Source of the DNA: Lachnospiraceae bacterium
Lineage (GTDB): Bacteria; Bacillota; Clostridia; Lachnospirales; Lachnospiraceae
NCBI GenBank assembly: GCA_017449485.1
Contig: JAFTFP010000096.1
Coordinates: 1 to 40,318, forward strand
Length of the DNA: 40,318 bases
Direction of reading: 5' to 3'
Made by a program: the position numbers and the translations under genes. Each line of letters starts with the position of its first letter. The first letter of the stretch is position 1. Shown here piece after piece: positions 16,562 through 26,037 of this stretch. A model generated the notes under the pieces. It did no database searches. It saw only the letters and a list, made by a program, of their open reading frames with translations, and was not told where the DNA came from.

Positions 16562-17365
16562 TTACAAGTTTCTGGACTTCTCAATGCAGGCGTCCACCGC
16601 CTCCATCACCGCGGCCCTGAAGCCCTGCTTCTCCAGCACTTCCACCGCCTCGATTGTCGTGCCGCCCGGCGAGCACACCATATCCTTGAGCTCACCCGGG
16701 TGCCGCCCCGTCTCCAGCATCAGCTTCGCGCTGCCAAGCACTGCCTGCGCTGCAAACCGGTACGCCTGTCTGCGCTGCATGCCGCCCTTTACGGCCGCAT
16801 CCGCCATAGCCTCAATGAACATGAAGACATAGGCCGGAGAGGAGCCGCTGACACCGACGACCACATCCATCAGGCTCTCCGACACCACCTCTGTCATGCC
16901 GCAGCTCTCCAGCAGCACAATGGCCTGCTGCAGCTCCTCCTGCGTGACATTCTTATTCTTGCAGACCGCCGTGCAGCCCTCCTGTACCAGCGCCGGTGTA
17001 TTCGGCATGCAACGGATGATTTTCACCGGATGCGGAAAATAGTCGCTGAACCATTTGGTGGTTCTTCCGGCTGCCACGCTGATCAGAAGCTTGTTCTCAT
17101 CCACAACATCCAGAATCTCCTCCAGCACGACCGGCAGAGAGATCGGCTTGACCGCCAGCAGAATGATCTCCGACTCCTCAGCCACCTCCCGGTTGGACGC
17201 CGTCGTCCGGATTCCGAAGCGGCTTGCTGCCCGGGCCCGGGACTCCTCATGAATCGCCGATCCGATGATCTCCTCCGGAGACACCAGACCTTTCTTGATA
17301 ATGCCGCCGATCAGCGCTGTCGCCATATTGCCCAGTCCGATCACACCCAGTTTCATCTCTGTCAC
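16562..17365 (-). CDS. proC: Pyrroline-5-carboxylate reductase
   Basis: Last step of proline synthesis: NAD(P)H-dependent reduction of 1-pyrroline-5-carboxylate. 267 residues, normal length. Seen: Rossmann LGVIGLGNMATALIGGIIKKG (6-26), ILLAVKPISLPVVLEEI, ISVAAGRTT, the signature IRCMPNTPALVQEG (about 117-130), and the C-terminal helical domain with VSGSSPAYVFMFIEAMADAAVKGGM and MVCSPGGTTIEAVEVLE. Start ATG overlaps the stop of the RNA methyltransferase gene by 4 bp, so translation is coupled. Confidence 0.96.
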   Translation of the reverse strand: MTEMKLGVIGLGNMATALIGGIIKKGLVSPEEIIGSAIHEESRARAASRFGIRTTASNREVAEESEIILLAVKPISLPVVLEEILDVVDENKLLISVAAGRTTKWFSDYFPHPVKIIRCMPNTPALVQEGCTAVCKNKNVTQEELQQAIVLLESCGMTEVVSESLMDVVVGVSGSSPAYVFMFIEAMADAAVKGGMQRRQAYRFAAQAVLGSAKLMLETGRHPGELKDMVCSPGGTTIEAVEVLEKQGFRAAVMEAVDACIEKSRNL

Positions 17366-18183
17366 CCCCTTATAATTACTCCATGTCTTTTCTGCCGCGC
17401 CGCCTCGTATAAAAGAATCGACGCCGCCACTGCCGCATTCAGCGACTCAATCTGCCCCTCCATGGGCAGGTAAACACTCTGGTCCGCCGCGCGGATGGTC
17501 TCTTCCTTCAGACCGCTGCCCTCGTTTCCGATCAGGAAGGCGCAGCCGCCATTTTCCGGATAGTTGATATTGTCATAAAGCTGTGCCTGATCATTCAGAC
17601 AGGCAGCATATATGTGCACGCCCGCCTTCTGCAGCGCAGGGATTTCTTCCTGCAGATCCGCCCCTGTCAGGACCGGAACCCGGAAGATCGCACTCATTGT
17701 CGCCCGGACAGATTTTGCTCCGAATAAATCTGTGCAGTCCGGGCTGAGAATCAGCCCCGCTGCCCCTGCCGCCTCGGCGGTCCGCACCATCGTGCCCAGA
17801 TTGCCCGGATCCTGAATATTCTCCAGCATCAGAATCAGCGGCTTTTCAGCCTGTAGCAGGTCCTCGCGGTGCCACGCCGGCATCTGCACCTCGCACAGCA
17901 CCCCCTGCGGCGTCTGCGTATCGGAAATCCTGTTCATCAATGACTGCGGAATGATATAGACCGGTGCACCGGCTTCCTGCGACTTTCTCAGCACCGTTTC
18001 CCGCAGTTCTTCCATTCGCTCCTTCGTCACATAGACCGCGCGCAGAAAGGCAGCCGGCGTGTCCTGAAAAATCCGGACGCCCTCCGTGATGAAGCACCCC
18101 TCCTCCTTCCGGAGCCGGCTTTTGCTCTGGAGCTGTGCAATTCTTCTGATCCGCGGATTCTGCGCGGAAGTGATTTCTTCCAA
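17362..18183 (-). CDS. SpoU/TrmH-family RNA 2'-O-methyltransferase
   Basis: Predicted SAM-dependent ribose methyltransferase for rRNA or tRNA, knotted SPOUT fold. 273 residues. N-terminal substrate-binding domain (EITSAQNPRIRRIAQLQSKSRLRKEEGCFITEG). SPOUT motifs: LENIQDPGNLGTMVRTAEAAGA (motif 1), FLIGNEGSGLKEE (motif 2) and LPMEGQIESLNAAVAASILLYEA (motif 3). Resembles the RlmB/TsnR group, but the target base cannot be read from sequence. It follows pfkA by 98 bp without an obvious terminator and overlaps proC. Confidence 0.9.
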   Translation of the reverse strand: MEEITSAQNPRIRRIAQLQSKSRLRKEEGCFITEGVRIFQDTPAAFLRAVYVTKERMEELRETVLRKSQEAGAPVYIIPQSLMNRISDTQTPQGVLCEVQMPAWHREDLLQAEKPLILMLENIQDPGNLGTMVRTAEAAGAAGLILSPDCTDLFGAKSVRATMSAIFRVPVLTGADLQEEIPALQKAGVHIYAACLNDQAQLYDNINYPENGGCAFLIGNEGSGLKEETIRAADQSVYLPMEGQIESLNAAVAASILLYEAARQKRHGVIIRG

Positions 18184-18281
18184 AATCTGCCTCTCCTGTA
18201 AGCTTGTTTCTAAGTCCGGACTTTCTGCCCCGGATCATTCAACTCAGTGCAGGTGACAATTCCCGACCATTCAGTCTGTCT

Positions 18282-19256
18282 TTATCTCGAGAGCTCCAGC
18301 GCCACCTCATACTGATAGTCCGGAATCTGCTTCTTCATATTGAGTGCTTCCTCAATGTCAAAATCGCAGAACTCTCCGTTCTTATAAGCGACGACGCGGT
18401 TAGACTTGCCCTCTGCAATGATATCCGCCGCGTAGGAGCCCATGATGGAGGCATAGAAGCGGTCCTTGCAGCTCGGCGAGCCGCCGCGCTGCATGTAGCC
18501 CAGAATGGTGGCGCGGGTCTCGATGCCGGTCGCCGCCTCGATGCGTCTGGCCATGGATGTCGAATGGCCGATGCCCTCTGCGTTGATAATCAGATGGTGC
18601 TTCTTTCCGCGCTTGCGGCTGCGGATGATATTGTCGACGATTTTCTGCTCATCGTAATCATAGGTCTCCGGGAGCAGAATGTCCTCCGCGCCGTTCGCAA
18701 TGCCGCACCACAGTGCAATATAGCCCGCATTGCGGCCCATGACCTCGATAATGCTGTAGCGCTCGTGGGAAGACGAGGTGTCCCGCACCTTGTCGATCGC
18801 CTGCATCGCTGTATTGATGGCCGTATCAAAGCCGATGGTGTAATCCGTGCAGGCAATATCCAGATCGATGGTGCCCGGAATGCCGATGGTGTTGATGCCG
18901 TGTCGGGCCAGCGCCTGCGCGCCCCGGTAGGAGCCGTCGCCGCCGATGACGACAATGCCGTCGATCTCATGCTTCCGGCAGATCTCGGCCGCCTTGGCCT
19001 GGACCTCTTCCTCGCGGAATTCGTGACAGCGGGCCGTTCCCAGAATCGTTCCGCCCTGCTGAATAATATCTGAGACGGAGCGCTTATTCATCTCAAAGAT
19101 CTCTTCGTTCAGAAGGCCCAGATAGCCCCGCTCGATGCCTACAACGCTCAGCCCGTTGGCCAGCGCCTTGCGCACCACCGCGCGGATCGCTGCATTCATG
19201 CCCGGCGAGTCCCCGCCGCTTGTCAGCACACCGATTTTCTTAATCTCCTTACTCAT
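18282..19256 (-). CDS. pfkA: ATP-dependent 6-phosphofructokinase
   Basis: Phosphorylates fructose 6-phosphate to fructose 1,6-bisphosphate, the committed step of glycolysis; normally an allosteric tetramer. 324 residues. Seen: LTSGGDSPGMNAAIRAVVR (ATP loop), GGDGSYRGA with the Gly that marks ATP rather than PPi use, PGTIDLDIACTDYTIGFDTA with the catalytic Asp, MGRNAGYIALWCGIA and LGYMQRGGSPSCKDR. The usual TIDND is TIDLD here; I recall this variant in other clostridial enzymes. It sits 22 bp after dnaE, with a shared transcript likely. The fructose 6-phosphate made by the sulfo-TAL transaldolase would enter glycolysis here. Confidence 0.96.
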   Translation of the reverse strand: MSKEIKKIGVLTSGGDSPGMNAAIRAVVRKALANGLSVVGIERGYLGLLNEEIFEMNKRSVSDIIQQGGTILGTARCHEFREEEVQAKAAEICRKHEIDGIVVIGGDGSYRGAQALARHGINTIGIPGTIDLDIACTDYTIGFDTAINTAMQAIDKVRDTSSSHERYSIIEVMGRNAGYIALWCGIANGAEDILLPETYDYDEQKIVDNIIRSRKRGKKHHLIINAEGIGHSTSMARRIEAATGIETRATILGYMQRGGSPSCKDRFYASIMGSYAADIIAEGKSNRVVAYKNGEFCDFDIEEALNMKKQIPDYQYEVALELSR

Positions 19257-19278
19257 TCCGTCTCCTCTTTCTGCTTTT

Positions 19279-22200
19279 TTATTTTAATATTACGCTTTCA
19301 GCTCCAAGCTTGGCTTTCAGCTGCGAAAGTACCTCTTCATCGGCCCGGATTCCGTACCCGGGCGGCAGCTCCTTCTTGGCACGGATGCTCTCAATGTAGA
19401 GAATCACCCGGTCCGGCCCGCCGCGGACGGCGATCAGTTCCGACAGCCATTCCTTCAGGTTCTGATACTCCTCCGGATCCTTAAAGCGCAGCCACAGCGC
19501 GCGGCCGGCTGCCTGCTGCCCGCTCCTGGCGCCATTCTGCGGCGCGCTCTCAGGCCTGCTTAGCGGTGCGTTATTCTGCGGCCTGTTTTCCTCATCGTCA
19601 AAAGACCAGACCTTCTCACAGATCAGCTTTCCGTCCTTCTCATCCTCTAAAGCAACGCGCCCTCTGACGAAGACCTTTCCGTCTTCCTCCAGCAGCGGTC
19701 CGCTCTCCTCATAGGGTTTCGGGAAGACAATGACTTCAACACTGCCCGTCGGGTCCTCGAGCGTCACGAAGGCCATGACCTTGCTGTTCTTCGTATACTT
19801 GATCTTCTTATCTGTAATGAGGCCGCCGATCGTGACGATCTGCCCGTCGCGCACCTGCATGGCAGCGGCATCCGCGCCGCCCTCCTGGTCCTGCAGCTCA
19901 ATCCGGACAAAATCCGCCGCGGAGGCGTTGGTCCGCTTCTTCCACAGATCCATATAGTCGTCCAGCGGATGGCCGCTCACGTAGATGCCCAGCACTTCCT
20001 TCTCGAAGGCCAGCTTCATTTCCTTCGTGTACTCGCCGATGTCCGGATAGCTGATCTGATAGCTGGATTTCTCCTCCTCCGGCGCCAGATCAAACAGGGA
20101 CATCTGCCCGGCCATATTGTTTTTCGCAGCCGACTGCAGCTCGTCCATCATCCGCATATAGACGCTCATCATCTGCTTTCTCGTCACGCCGAAGCTGTCG
20201 AAGGCACCGGCCTTGATAAAGCTCTCGATGACACGCTTATTGACTTCGCGCTCCCGCACGGACATCCGCTCCATGAAATCTGCAAGATCACGGAAACGCC
20301 CGTTCTGCTCCCGCTCCCGCACGATGGCATCGATCACCGGGCGGCCGACGCCCTTGATCGCCGTCAGCGCGTAGCGGATGGCGCCGCCGGATACGGAGAA
20401 GCCCGCCTGGCCCTCATTGATGTCGGGCGGCAGCAGCCGGATCTTCAGGCTGCGGCAGGTGAGAATATAGCCGGCCACTTTCGACGGGAAATCAATGACG
20501 CTGGTCAGAAGCGCCGCCATGAACTCCGTCGGATAATACAGCTTGAGCCAGGCCGTCTGGTACGCGACCACCGCGTAGCAGGCCGCGTGGGATTTATTAA
20601 AGGCATATTTGGCAAAATCCGTCATGGTGTCAAAGATGCCGGAGGCCACTTCTGCCGGAATGCCGTTGGCAACACACCCCGGCACGCCCAGCTCCGGATT
20701 GCCGTAGATAAAGTTCTGGCGCTCCTTCTCCATGACATCCTGCTTCTTCTTGCTCATGGCGCGCCGCACCAGATCGCTTCGCCCAAGCGTGTAGCCGCCC
20801 AGGTTCTGCACGATCTGCATGACCTGCTCCTGGTAGACGATACAGCCGTAGGTCGGCTCCAGGATCGGACGGAGTGCCTCGGTCGCATAGGTGATTTCAC
20901 CGCCCGAATTCTTTCCCGACACATACTGCGGGATGAAATCCATCGGGCCCGGGCGGTAAAGCGAGATGCCGGCGATCAGATCCTCGAGACTCTGCGGGCG
21001 CAGTTCCTTCATGAAGGACTGCATGCCGCCGCTTTCCAGCTGGAATACGCCGTCTGTCCGCCCGGTGGAAATACTGGCGAAGACATCCGGGTCTTCAAAG
21101 CCGATCTGATCTATATTGATAGGCACCGGAGCCGGATTTTGCCTGATGACATGTGTTCCGATCACCGGCTCATGGGGCGGATAGGCGCCGCCGGCCTCTT
21201 CGATGGAACGGTTCGCCATCTCCACGGCATTCTGAATGACGGTCAGGTTCCGGAGCCCCAGAAAGTCCATTTTCAGAAGGCCCAGCTCCTCGATGGTCGT
21301 CATGGTGAACTGCGTCGTGATGGAGCCGTCCTGGGCGCGGGAGAGCGGCACCAGATCCTCCGCCGGCGCACTGCAGATGACGACGCCCGCGGCGTGAATC
21401 GAAGTGTGGCGGGGCAGGCCCTCCAGCCGGCGGCTCATATCGATCAGAAGATGAACCTGTTCATCCTCCTCGTAGCGTTTCTTCAGATCCGGGTTTTCCT
21501 TCAGCGCCTTGTCCAGCGTAATGTTCAGTTCCTGCGGCACCATTTTGGAAATGGAATCGCACAGCGCGTAGGGCAGGTCCATGACGCGTCCCACATCACG
21601 GATGACGCCGCGGGCGGCCATGGTTCCGAAGGTGATGATCTGAACCACCTTGTCCCGGCCATATTTCTGCGTGACATAGTCGATGACCTCCTGACGGCGC
21701 TCGTAACCGAAGTCCACGTCAATATCAGGCATGGTCACACGCTCCGGGTTCAGGAAGCGCTCAAAGAGCAGCTCATACCGGATCGGGTCGATATTCGTGA
21801 TATGCAGGCAGTAGGAGACCACGGAACCCGCAGCGCTGCCCCTGCCGGGGCCGACCATGATATCGTGCTCTCTGGAGAAATTGATATAGTCCCAGACGAT
21901 GAGGAAATAATCCACGAAGCCCATGGTTTTGATGGTGTTCAGCTCGTACTCCATGCGGCGGTGGATTTCTTCGATCCGGGCCTGGCCTTCCTCGCCCTTC
22001 CCGGCGTAGTCCGGGTGATTCGTAAAGCGCTCTGAAAAGCCCTTCTCGCAGAGCATGTTCAGATAAGACCAGGAGTCATAGCCCGGCGGCACCGCGTACT
22101 GCGGCAGCTTCGTGTTGCCGAACTCGATTTCCACGCTGCAGCGCTTCGCGATCTTTTCTGTATTCTCGATGGCTTCAATGGCGTAGGGGAAGCGTTCGCG

Positions 22201-23010
22201 CATCTCCGCCTCGCTCTTGACATAGAACTGTCCGCCCGGATAGCGCATCCGCTCTTCGTCCGAGAGCTTCTTTCCTGTCTGAATGCACAGCAGAATGTCG
22301 TGGGGCTCCGCGTCTTCCTTGTAGGTGTAGTGGCAGTCGTTGGTCGCCACCAGCGGAATCGAAAGCTCCCGGCTCATGCGCAGCAGCTCCGCATTCACTG
22401 TCTGCTGCATGGGATAGTCCGGTCCGTGATCCTGCAGTTCCAGGAAGAAATTGTTCTCTCCGAAAATGTCCCGGTAGCGCAGCGCAGCGGCTCTTGCCTC
22501 CTGCAGGTCGCCGCGGGCAATATTCCGGGCCACCTCGCCTGCCAGACAGGCGCTGCAGCAGATGATGCCCTCGTGGTATTCGCGCAGGAGCTCCAGGTCC
22601 ACGCGGGGTTTATAGTAATAGCCCTCTGTGAAAGAGCGGCTGACGATGTGAGACAGATTCTCATAGCCGGTGTTGTTCTCCGCCAGCAGAATCAGATGAT
22701 AGTAGCGGTCATCGCCATGAGAAATTTCCCGGTCAAAGCGGGACCCCGGCGCGACATAGACTTCGCAGCCCAGAATCGGACGGATTCCCTCCGCCCGGCA
22801 GGCCTTGTAAAAGTCAATAACGCCGTACATGACGCCGTGGTCGGTGATGGCTGCGCTGTCCATGCCCAGCTCCTTGACCCGCTTCACGTATTCTTTTATT
22901 TTATTGGAGCCGTCCAGAAGAGACCACTCCGTGTGGGTATGCAGATGACAGAAGCCAGGCTCCTTCAGCCCGATCGTCTGTGCATTCAAGGTCTCAATGT
23001 CACTGTACAT
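19279..23010 (-). CDS. dnaE: DNA polymerase III alpha subunit
   Basis: Replicative DNA polymerase catalytic subunit (DnaE type, not PolC). 1243 residues from ATG 23010, preferred over a TTG two codons earlier because GGAG lies 6 bases before the ATG. N-terminal PHP domain (HLHTHTEWSLLDG, about 19-31, and AITDHGVMYG) is intact. The palm holds the catalytic PDIDVDFGYERR (about 427-438), preceded by GPGRGSAAGSVVSY. Later come RHTSIHAAGVVI, YRPGPMDFIPQYV, an HhH region and an OB fold (QIVTIGGLITDKKIKYTKNSKVMAFVTLED, about 1050-1080). A Pro/Asn-rich linker (NRPQNNAPLSRPES) precedes the C-terminal ~85-residue domain. It lies 51 bp after ispD. Confidence 0.97.
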   Translation of the reverse strand: MYSDIETLNAQTIGLKEPGFCHLHTHTEWSLLDGSNKIKEYVKRVKELGMDSAAITDHGVMYGVIDFYKACRAEGIRPILGCEVYVAPGSRFDREISHGDDRYYHLILLAENNTGYENLSHIVSRSFTEGYYYKPRVDLELLREYHEGIICCSACLAGEVARNIARGDLQEARAAALRYRDIFGENNFFLELQDHGPDYPMQQTVNAELLRMSRELSIPLVATNDCHYTYKEDAEPHDILLCIQTGKKLSDEERMRYPGGQFYVKSEAEMRERFPYAIEAIENTEKIAKRCSVEIEFGNTKLPQYAVPPGYDSWSYLNMLCEKGFSERFTNHPDYAGKGEEGQARIEEIHRRMEYELNTIKTMGFVDYFLIVWDYINFSREHDIMVGPGRGSAAGSVVSYCLHITNIDPIRYELLFERFLNPERVTMPDIDVDFGYERRQEVIDYVTQKYGRDKVVQIITFGTMAARGVIRDVGRVMDLPYALCDSISKMVPQELNITLDKALKENPDLKKRYEEDEQVHLLIDMSRRLEGLPRHTSIHAAGVVICSAPAEDLVPLSRAQDGSITTQFTMTTIEELGLLKMDFLGLRNLTVIQNAVEMANRSIEEAGGAYPPHEPVIGTHVIRQNPAPVPINIDQIGFEDPDVFASISTGRTDGVFQLESGGMQSFMKELRPQSLEDLIAGISLYRPGPMDFIPQYVSGKNSGGEITYATEALRPILEPTYGCIVYQEQVMQIVQNLGGYTLGRSDLVRRAMSKKKQDVMEKERQNFIYGNPELGVPGCVANGIPAEVASGIFDTMTDFAKYAFNKSHAACYAVVAYQTAWLKLYYPTEFMAALLTSVIDFPSKVAGYILTCRSLKIRLLPPDINEGQAGFSVSGGAIRYALTAIKGVGRPVIDAIVREREQNGRFRDLADFMERMSVREREVNKRVIESFIKAGAFDSFGVTRKQMMSVYMRMMDELQSAAKNNMAGQMSLFDLAPEEEKSSYQISYPDIGEYTKEMKLAFEKEVLGIYVSGHPLDDYMDLWKKRTNASAADFVRIELQDQEGGADAAAMQVRDGQIVTIGGLITDKKIKYTKNSKVMAFVTLEDPTGSVEVIVFPKPYEESGPLLEEDGKVFVRGRVALEDEKDGKLICEKVWSFDDEENRPQNNAPLSRPESAPQNGARSGQQAAGRALWLRFKDPEEYQNLKEWLSELIAVRGGPDRVILYIESIRAKKELPPGYGIRADEEVLSQLKAKLGAESVILK

Positions 23011-23067
23011 GATCAACTCCGTCGGGATTCTGCAATCCGCGCTCCTAAGATTAGTGCCTTATCTGTT

Positions 23068-23907
23068 CTATTCTACCGAAATCTGCAGCAGGCTCGCATC
23101 CCATTTCTCCTGCAGCTCCATCGCGATCGCCCAGGCCTGATCCATATCCTCCGGCGTCGTAATCTTGAAGTTCCGGTAGGAGGACTCCACCAGCTTTACG
23201 CGCTGATCGCACATTTTCTCCGCGGCCGCCGCGTCATCGGTAATCCCCAGTTCTCTGATCAGGGAGGCGGCGGACCAGTCACTTGCCGGGCCTTCCTGAA
23301 GCGCCTTCTCCCGCAGCAGCTGGTAGGCCTTCAGAATCAATTCGTATGAGAAGACCTGCGGCGTCTGAATATTATAGACATACCGGCGGTCCGGCGTTGA
23401 GGCGACATAGCCGTTTTCATCCGCGATCTTGATGGTGTCCTTGCTGGGCACCGCTGCGATTACCGCGCCTTCCTGCTGCACTGCCTCGCTTAGGCGGATC
23501 AGGGTTTCCTCATCCGGGAAGGGCCTTGCCCCGTCGTGAATAAAGACATAGTCACACGGCCATGCGACAGCCTCCAGACCGCTTAAGACTGAGCCGCTGC
23601 GCTCCGCTCCGGCCCCGGCAAAGCCGCGCAGCTTCTGCTGCATCTCCTGCTGCCGCTTCTCTCCCGTCCTGCCGGATTTTGCCGCGTCAGCAAGAAGAGG
23701 CGAGATAACCTCCTGCTGAATTCTCTCCCGGTCCTCGTCCGCGCAGACAATCACCAGGTCTGTGATCACGCTGCTCTCCAGGAGTGTGCGCAGGGAATAA
23801 TACAGAAGGGGTCTGCCGCACAGATCCAGGTACTGCTTGGGCACATCGCTCTCCATCCGTCTGCCGCGCCCGCCGGCCAGCAGAACCGCCGTGTTTCGTA
23901 TACTCAT
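23068..23907 (-). CDS. ispD: 2-C-methyl-D-erythritol 4-phosphate cytidylyltransferase
   Basis: Third step of the MEP isoprenoid pathway: forms CDP-methylerythritol from MEP and CTP. Seen: nucleotide-binding [32 protein letters not shown] (9-40), [16 protein letters not shown] (about 99-114), [12 protein letters not shown] (122-133), [10 protein letters not shown], and [14 protein letters not shown]. At 279 residues it is longer than the usual ~230. An inserted Lys/Gln/Glu-rich stretch (about 72-97, [16 protein letters not shown]...) lies before the RSGSV motif, and the C-terminus is extended. The active-site motifs are intact. Start overlaps the tsaD stop by 4 bp. Confidence 0.94.
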   Translation of the reverse strand: MSIRNTAVLLAGGRGRRMESDVPKQYLDLCGRPLLYYSLRTLLESSVITDLVIVCADEDRERIQQEVISPLLADAAKSGRTGEKRQQEMQQKLRGFAGAGAERSGSVLSGLEAVAWPCDYVFIHDGARPFPDEETLIRLSEAVQQEGAVIAAVPSKDTIKIADENGYVASTPDRRYVYNIQTPQVFSYELILKAYQLLREKALQEGPASDWSAASLIRELGITDDAAAAEKMCDQRVKLVESSYRNFKITTPEDMDQAWAIAMELQEKWDASLLQISVE

Positions 23908-24938
23908 CTTCTCTCTCCAAGCTTAAGGGCCGGAACCGCATTCAGGTCCGGTCCGGCAAAATGTCCCTGCACATATTCGTAGTAGCCCGCGCAGGAAATC
24001 ATGGCCGCATTGTCTGTGCACAGAATCGGCGGCGGGCACAGGAACTGCACATGCGCCGCGTCGCAGGCGCTCTTCATGGCCGCGCGCAATGCACTGTTGC
24101 TTGCGACGCCGCCGGCCAGCGCCATTCTCGTAAAGCCGTACTCCCGCACAGCCTCCATGGCGTGATCCACCAGCACGCTGACGACGGCCTTCTGGAAGGA
24201 GGCTGCCACATCCGGGACGCAGATCTCCCGCCCAGCCATTTTCTCCGTATTGATATAATTCAGCACCGCCGACTTCAGTCCACTGAAGGAAAAGTCGTAG
24301 ACCGATCCGCTCACCTTTCCGCGCGGGAAAGCAATCGCGTCAGGATTGCCCTCTCTGGCGGCCGCGTCAATCTTGGGACCGCCCGGATACCCCAGCCCGA
24401 TGGCCCTGGCGACTTTGTCAAAAGCCTCTCCCGCCGCGTCATCCTGCGTGCGGCCGAGAATCTCATAGACTCCGTAATCCCGCACCAGCACCAGATGCGT
24501 GTGGCCGCCCGAGACCACCAGACAGGCAAAAGGCGGCTGCAGGGAAGGATCTGCAATATAATTCGCGCAGATGTGTCCCTCGATGTGATGGACGCCAATC
24601 AGCGGAATATCTGCCGCATAGCTGAGTCCCTTGGCAAAGGAGGTTCCGACCAGCAGCGCCCCGACCAGACCGGGTCCGTACGTCACGGCCACGGCATCCA
24701 GATCGCTTAAAGCCACCCCGGCGGTGTCCAGTGCCTTCTGCACGACCTGATTGATGCGCTCGATATGCTTTCTGGAGGCAATTTCCGGCACCACGCCGCC
24801 ATACAGCGTGTGAATATCGATCTGCGAAGAGATCTCGTTGGACAGGACCTTCCGTCCGCCTACTGTCACGGAAGCGGCTGTCTCGTCGCAGCTGGATTCA
24901 ATTCCTAGTATGATTCTGTCTTGTTCTGCATTCATCAT
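23904..24938 (-). CDS. tsaD: tRNA N6-threonylcarbamoyladenosine transferase subunit TsaD
   Basis: Transfers threonylcarbamoyl to A37 of ANN-decoding tRNAs, working with TsaB and TsaE, both encoded in this window. 344 residues. Seen: [15 protein letters not shown] (10-24), [29 protein letters not shown] (87-99), metal ligands in [11 protein letters not shown] (117-127, HxxxH), [10 protein letters not shown], and [18 protein letters not shown] fold. A second ATG one codon into the frame could also be the start. It follows rnz by 73 bp, a gap holding a 7-bp GC hairpin, and overlaps ispD. Confidence 0.96.
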   Translation of the reverse strand: MMNAEQDRIILGIESSCDETAASVTVGGRKVLSNEISSQIDIHTLYGGVVPEIASRKHIERINQVVQKALDTAGVALSDLDAVAVTYGPGLVGALLVGTSFAKGLSYAADIPLIGVHHIEGHICANYIADPSLQPPFACLVVSGGHTHLVLVRDYGVYEILGRTQDDAAGEAFDKVARAIGLGYPGGPKIDAAAREGNPDAIAFPRGKVSGSVYDFSFSGLKSAVLNYINTEKMAGREICVPDVAASFQKAVVSVLVDHAMEAVREYGFTRMALAGGVASNSALRAAMKSACDAAHVQFLCPPPILCTDNAAMISCAGYYEYVQGHFAGPDLNAVPALKLGERR

Positions 24939-24972
24939 TTCTTATGTATTTCTTCTGTATATCATCTGTCTG

Positions 24973-24997
24973 CGCCCGGATTTTCTGCGGCCGGGCG
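24973..24997 (-). other. GC hairpin between rnz and tsaD
   Basis: Inverted repeat CGCCCGG (24973-24979) and CCGGGCG (24991-24997), 11-base loop, 15 bases after the rnz stop. No U-tract follows, so it is not a good terminator. It may protect or separate the two messages. It lacks the GATTCAAT and second hairpin of the three-copy repeat. Confidence 0.5.
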
Positions 24998-25011
24998 TTC
25001 CTGAACTGATT

Positions 25012-25935
25012 CTAATCTTCCAGGAAACGCAGGGTCGTCGTCTTCCCGTCCTTGCCGGCATAGGCATTCGGGAAGATCTCCCTGACCGGATCCATGAATT
25101 CCTCCGGCCTTAGAAGGGACGGACTGTAATGAGTCAGCCACATCTGCTCCGGCTGCGCTGCTGCAGCCAGCTTCGCGGCTTCCCGGAAGGTCATGTGCTT
25201 TTTCTGTACCGCGTCTACGTGCTTGCTCTCATCCCCGTACATGCCCTCGCAGATCATCAGATCCGCGCCTTCCGCGGCGCGCACAATCGCCTCGCAGGGT
25301 CTGGTATCGGTCACATAGGCGAGCTTTAAGCCCTTTCTGGTTTCGCCGAGCACCTGGTCCGGCGTAATGACTCTTCCGTCTTCCAGCCGGATGGTTTCCC
25401 CCTTCTGCAGCCGGCCCCAGAGCGGTTTCTCCAATCCCAGCGCCTCGGCTTTTTCCACCTGAAAGCGGCCCGTTCTGGACAGCTCCATGGCATAGCCGTA
25501 GCAGGGGACACTGTGCTGAACCTTGAATGCCCGGATCAGGAAGTCCTTCTCGCCGGGAAGGGTAAAGCTCTCCTCCGGCTCTGAGAGCTCCCGGAACTCA
25601 ATCTGGAAGGGCAGACCCGGCGCAATGACTCGCAGGCTGTTCACCACCCGCTCCAGGCCTCTGGGTCCCACCATGAGGACCGGCTCGGTCCGCTCCGAGT
25701 TGGCCATGGACAGGAGCATTCCCGGCAGGCCGGAAATATGATCTGCGTGGTAATGGGTAAACAGCATCACGTCAATGGGATTCGAGGAGAATCCCCGCTT
25801 CCTGAGCGTGATCTGCGTTCCCTCGCCGCAGTCCACCAGAATCTGTTTTCCATTGTACCGGACCAGCAGAGAAGTCAGCCACCGGAACGGCATCGGCATC
25901 ATTCCCCCTGTGCCCAGAAGACAAACATCGATCAT
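25012..25935 (-). CDS. rnz: Ribonuclease Z
   Basis: Zinc endonuclease that trims the 3' trailer of tRNA precursors. 307 residues, the short bacterial form. Seen: LLGTGGMMPMPFRWLTSLLVRYNGKQILVDCGEGTQ region (6-41), metallo-beta-lactamase zinc motif HYHADHISGLPG (61-72), and histidines in HSVPCYGYA, EGMYGD and LTHYSPSLL near the C-terminus. The chain ends KTTTLRFLED. Start ATG 25935 follows GAGGAGATAACT. Copy 3 of the two-hairpin repeat lies between this gene and rimI. Confidence 0.94.
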   Translation of the reverse strand: MIDVCLLGTGGMMPMPFRWLTSLLVRYNGKQILVDCGEGTQITLRKRGFSSNPIDVMLFTHYHADHISGLPGMLLSMANSERTEPVLMVGPRGLERVVNSLRVIAPGLPFQIEFRELSEPEESFTLPGEKDFLIRAFKVQHSVPCYGYAMELSRTGRFQVEKAEALGLEKPLWGRLQKGETIRLEDGRVITPDQVLGETRKGLKLAYVTDTRPCEAIVRAAEGADLMICEGMYGDESKHVDAVQKKHMTFREAAKLAAAAQPEQMWLTHYSPSLLRPEEFMDPVREIFPNAYAGKDGKTTTLRFLED

Positions 25936-25963
25936 TCAGTTATCTCCTCAAACTACCTTTTCC

Positions 25964-26037
25964 TTGAACCCCGGCCCGATTCAATGCGGCTGCGCCGCGC
26001 GGGCGGGGCTACATGACAAGTCCATACGGACTTGTCA
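25964..26037 (-). repeat. Two-hairpin intergenic repeat, copy 3
   Basis: Plus-strand order: TTGAA (25964-25968); hairpin A outer arms GCCCG/CGGGC (25974-25978, 26000-26004), inner arms GCGGC/GCCGC (25986-25990, 25994-25998); TTCAA (25980-25984); hairpin B TGACAAGTC/GACTTGTCA (26014-26022, 26029-26037). Hairpin B includes the rimI stop codon. Versus copies 1 and 2, position 3 of each B arm changes T->A and A->T, so pairing is kept; the inner stem of A is also replaced on both sides. Confidence 0.78.

Noticed and set aside
19969..22035. 688-codon open frame on the plus strand opposite dnaE
   Set aside because: Antisense shadow of a high-GC coding gene. Its translation has no recognisable domain, is rich in His/Arg/Leu, and dnaE is unmistakable on the other strand.
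24973..24997. Fourth copy of the two-hairpin repeat between rnz and tsaD
   Set aside because: Its CGCCCG/CGGGCG arms resemble hairpin A, but there is no inner stem, no GATTCAAT and no hairpin B.
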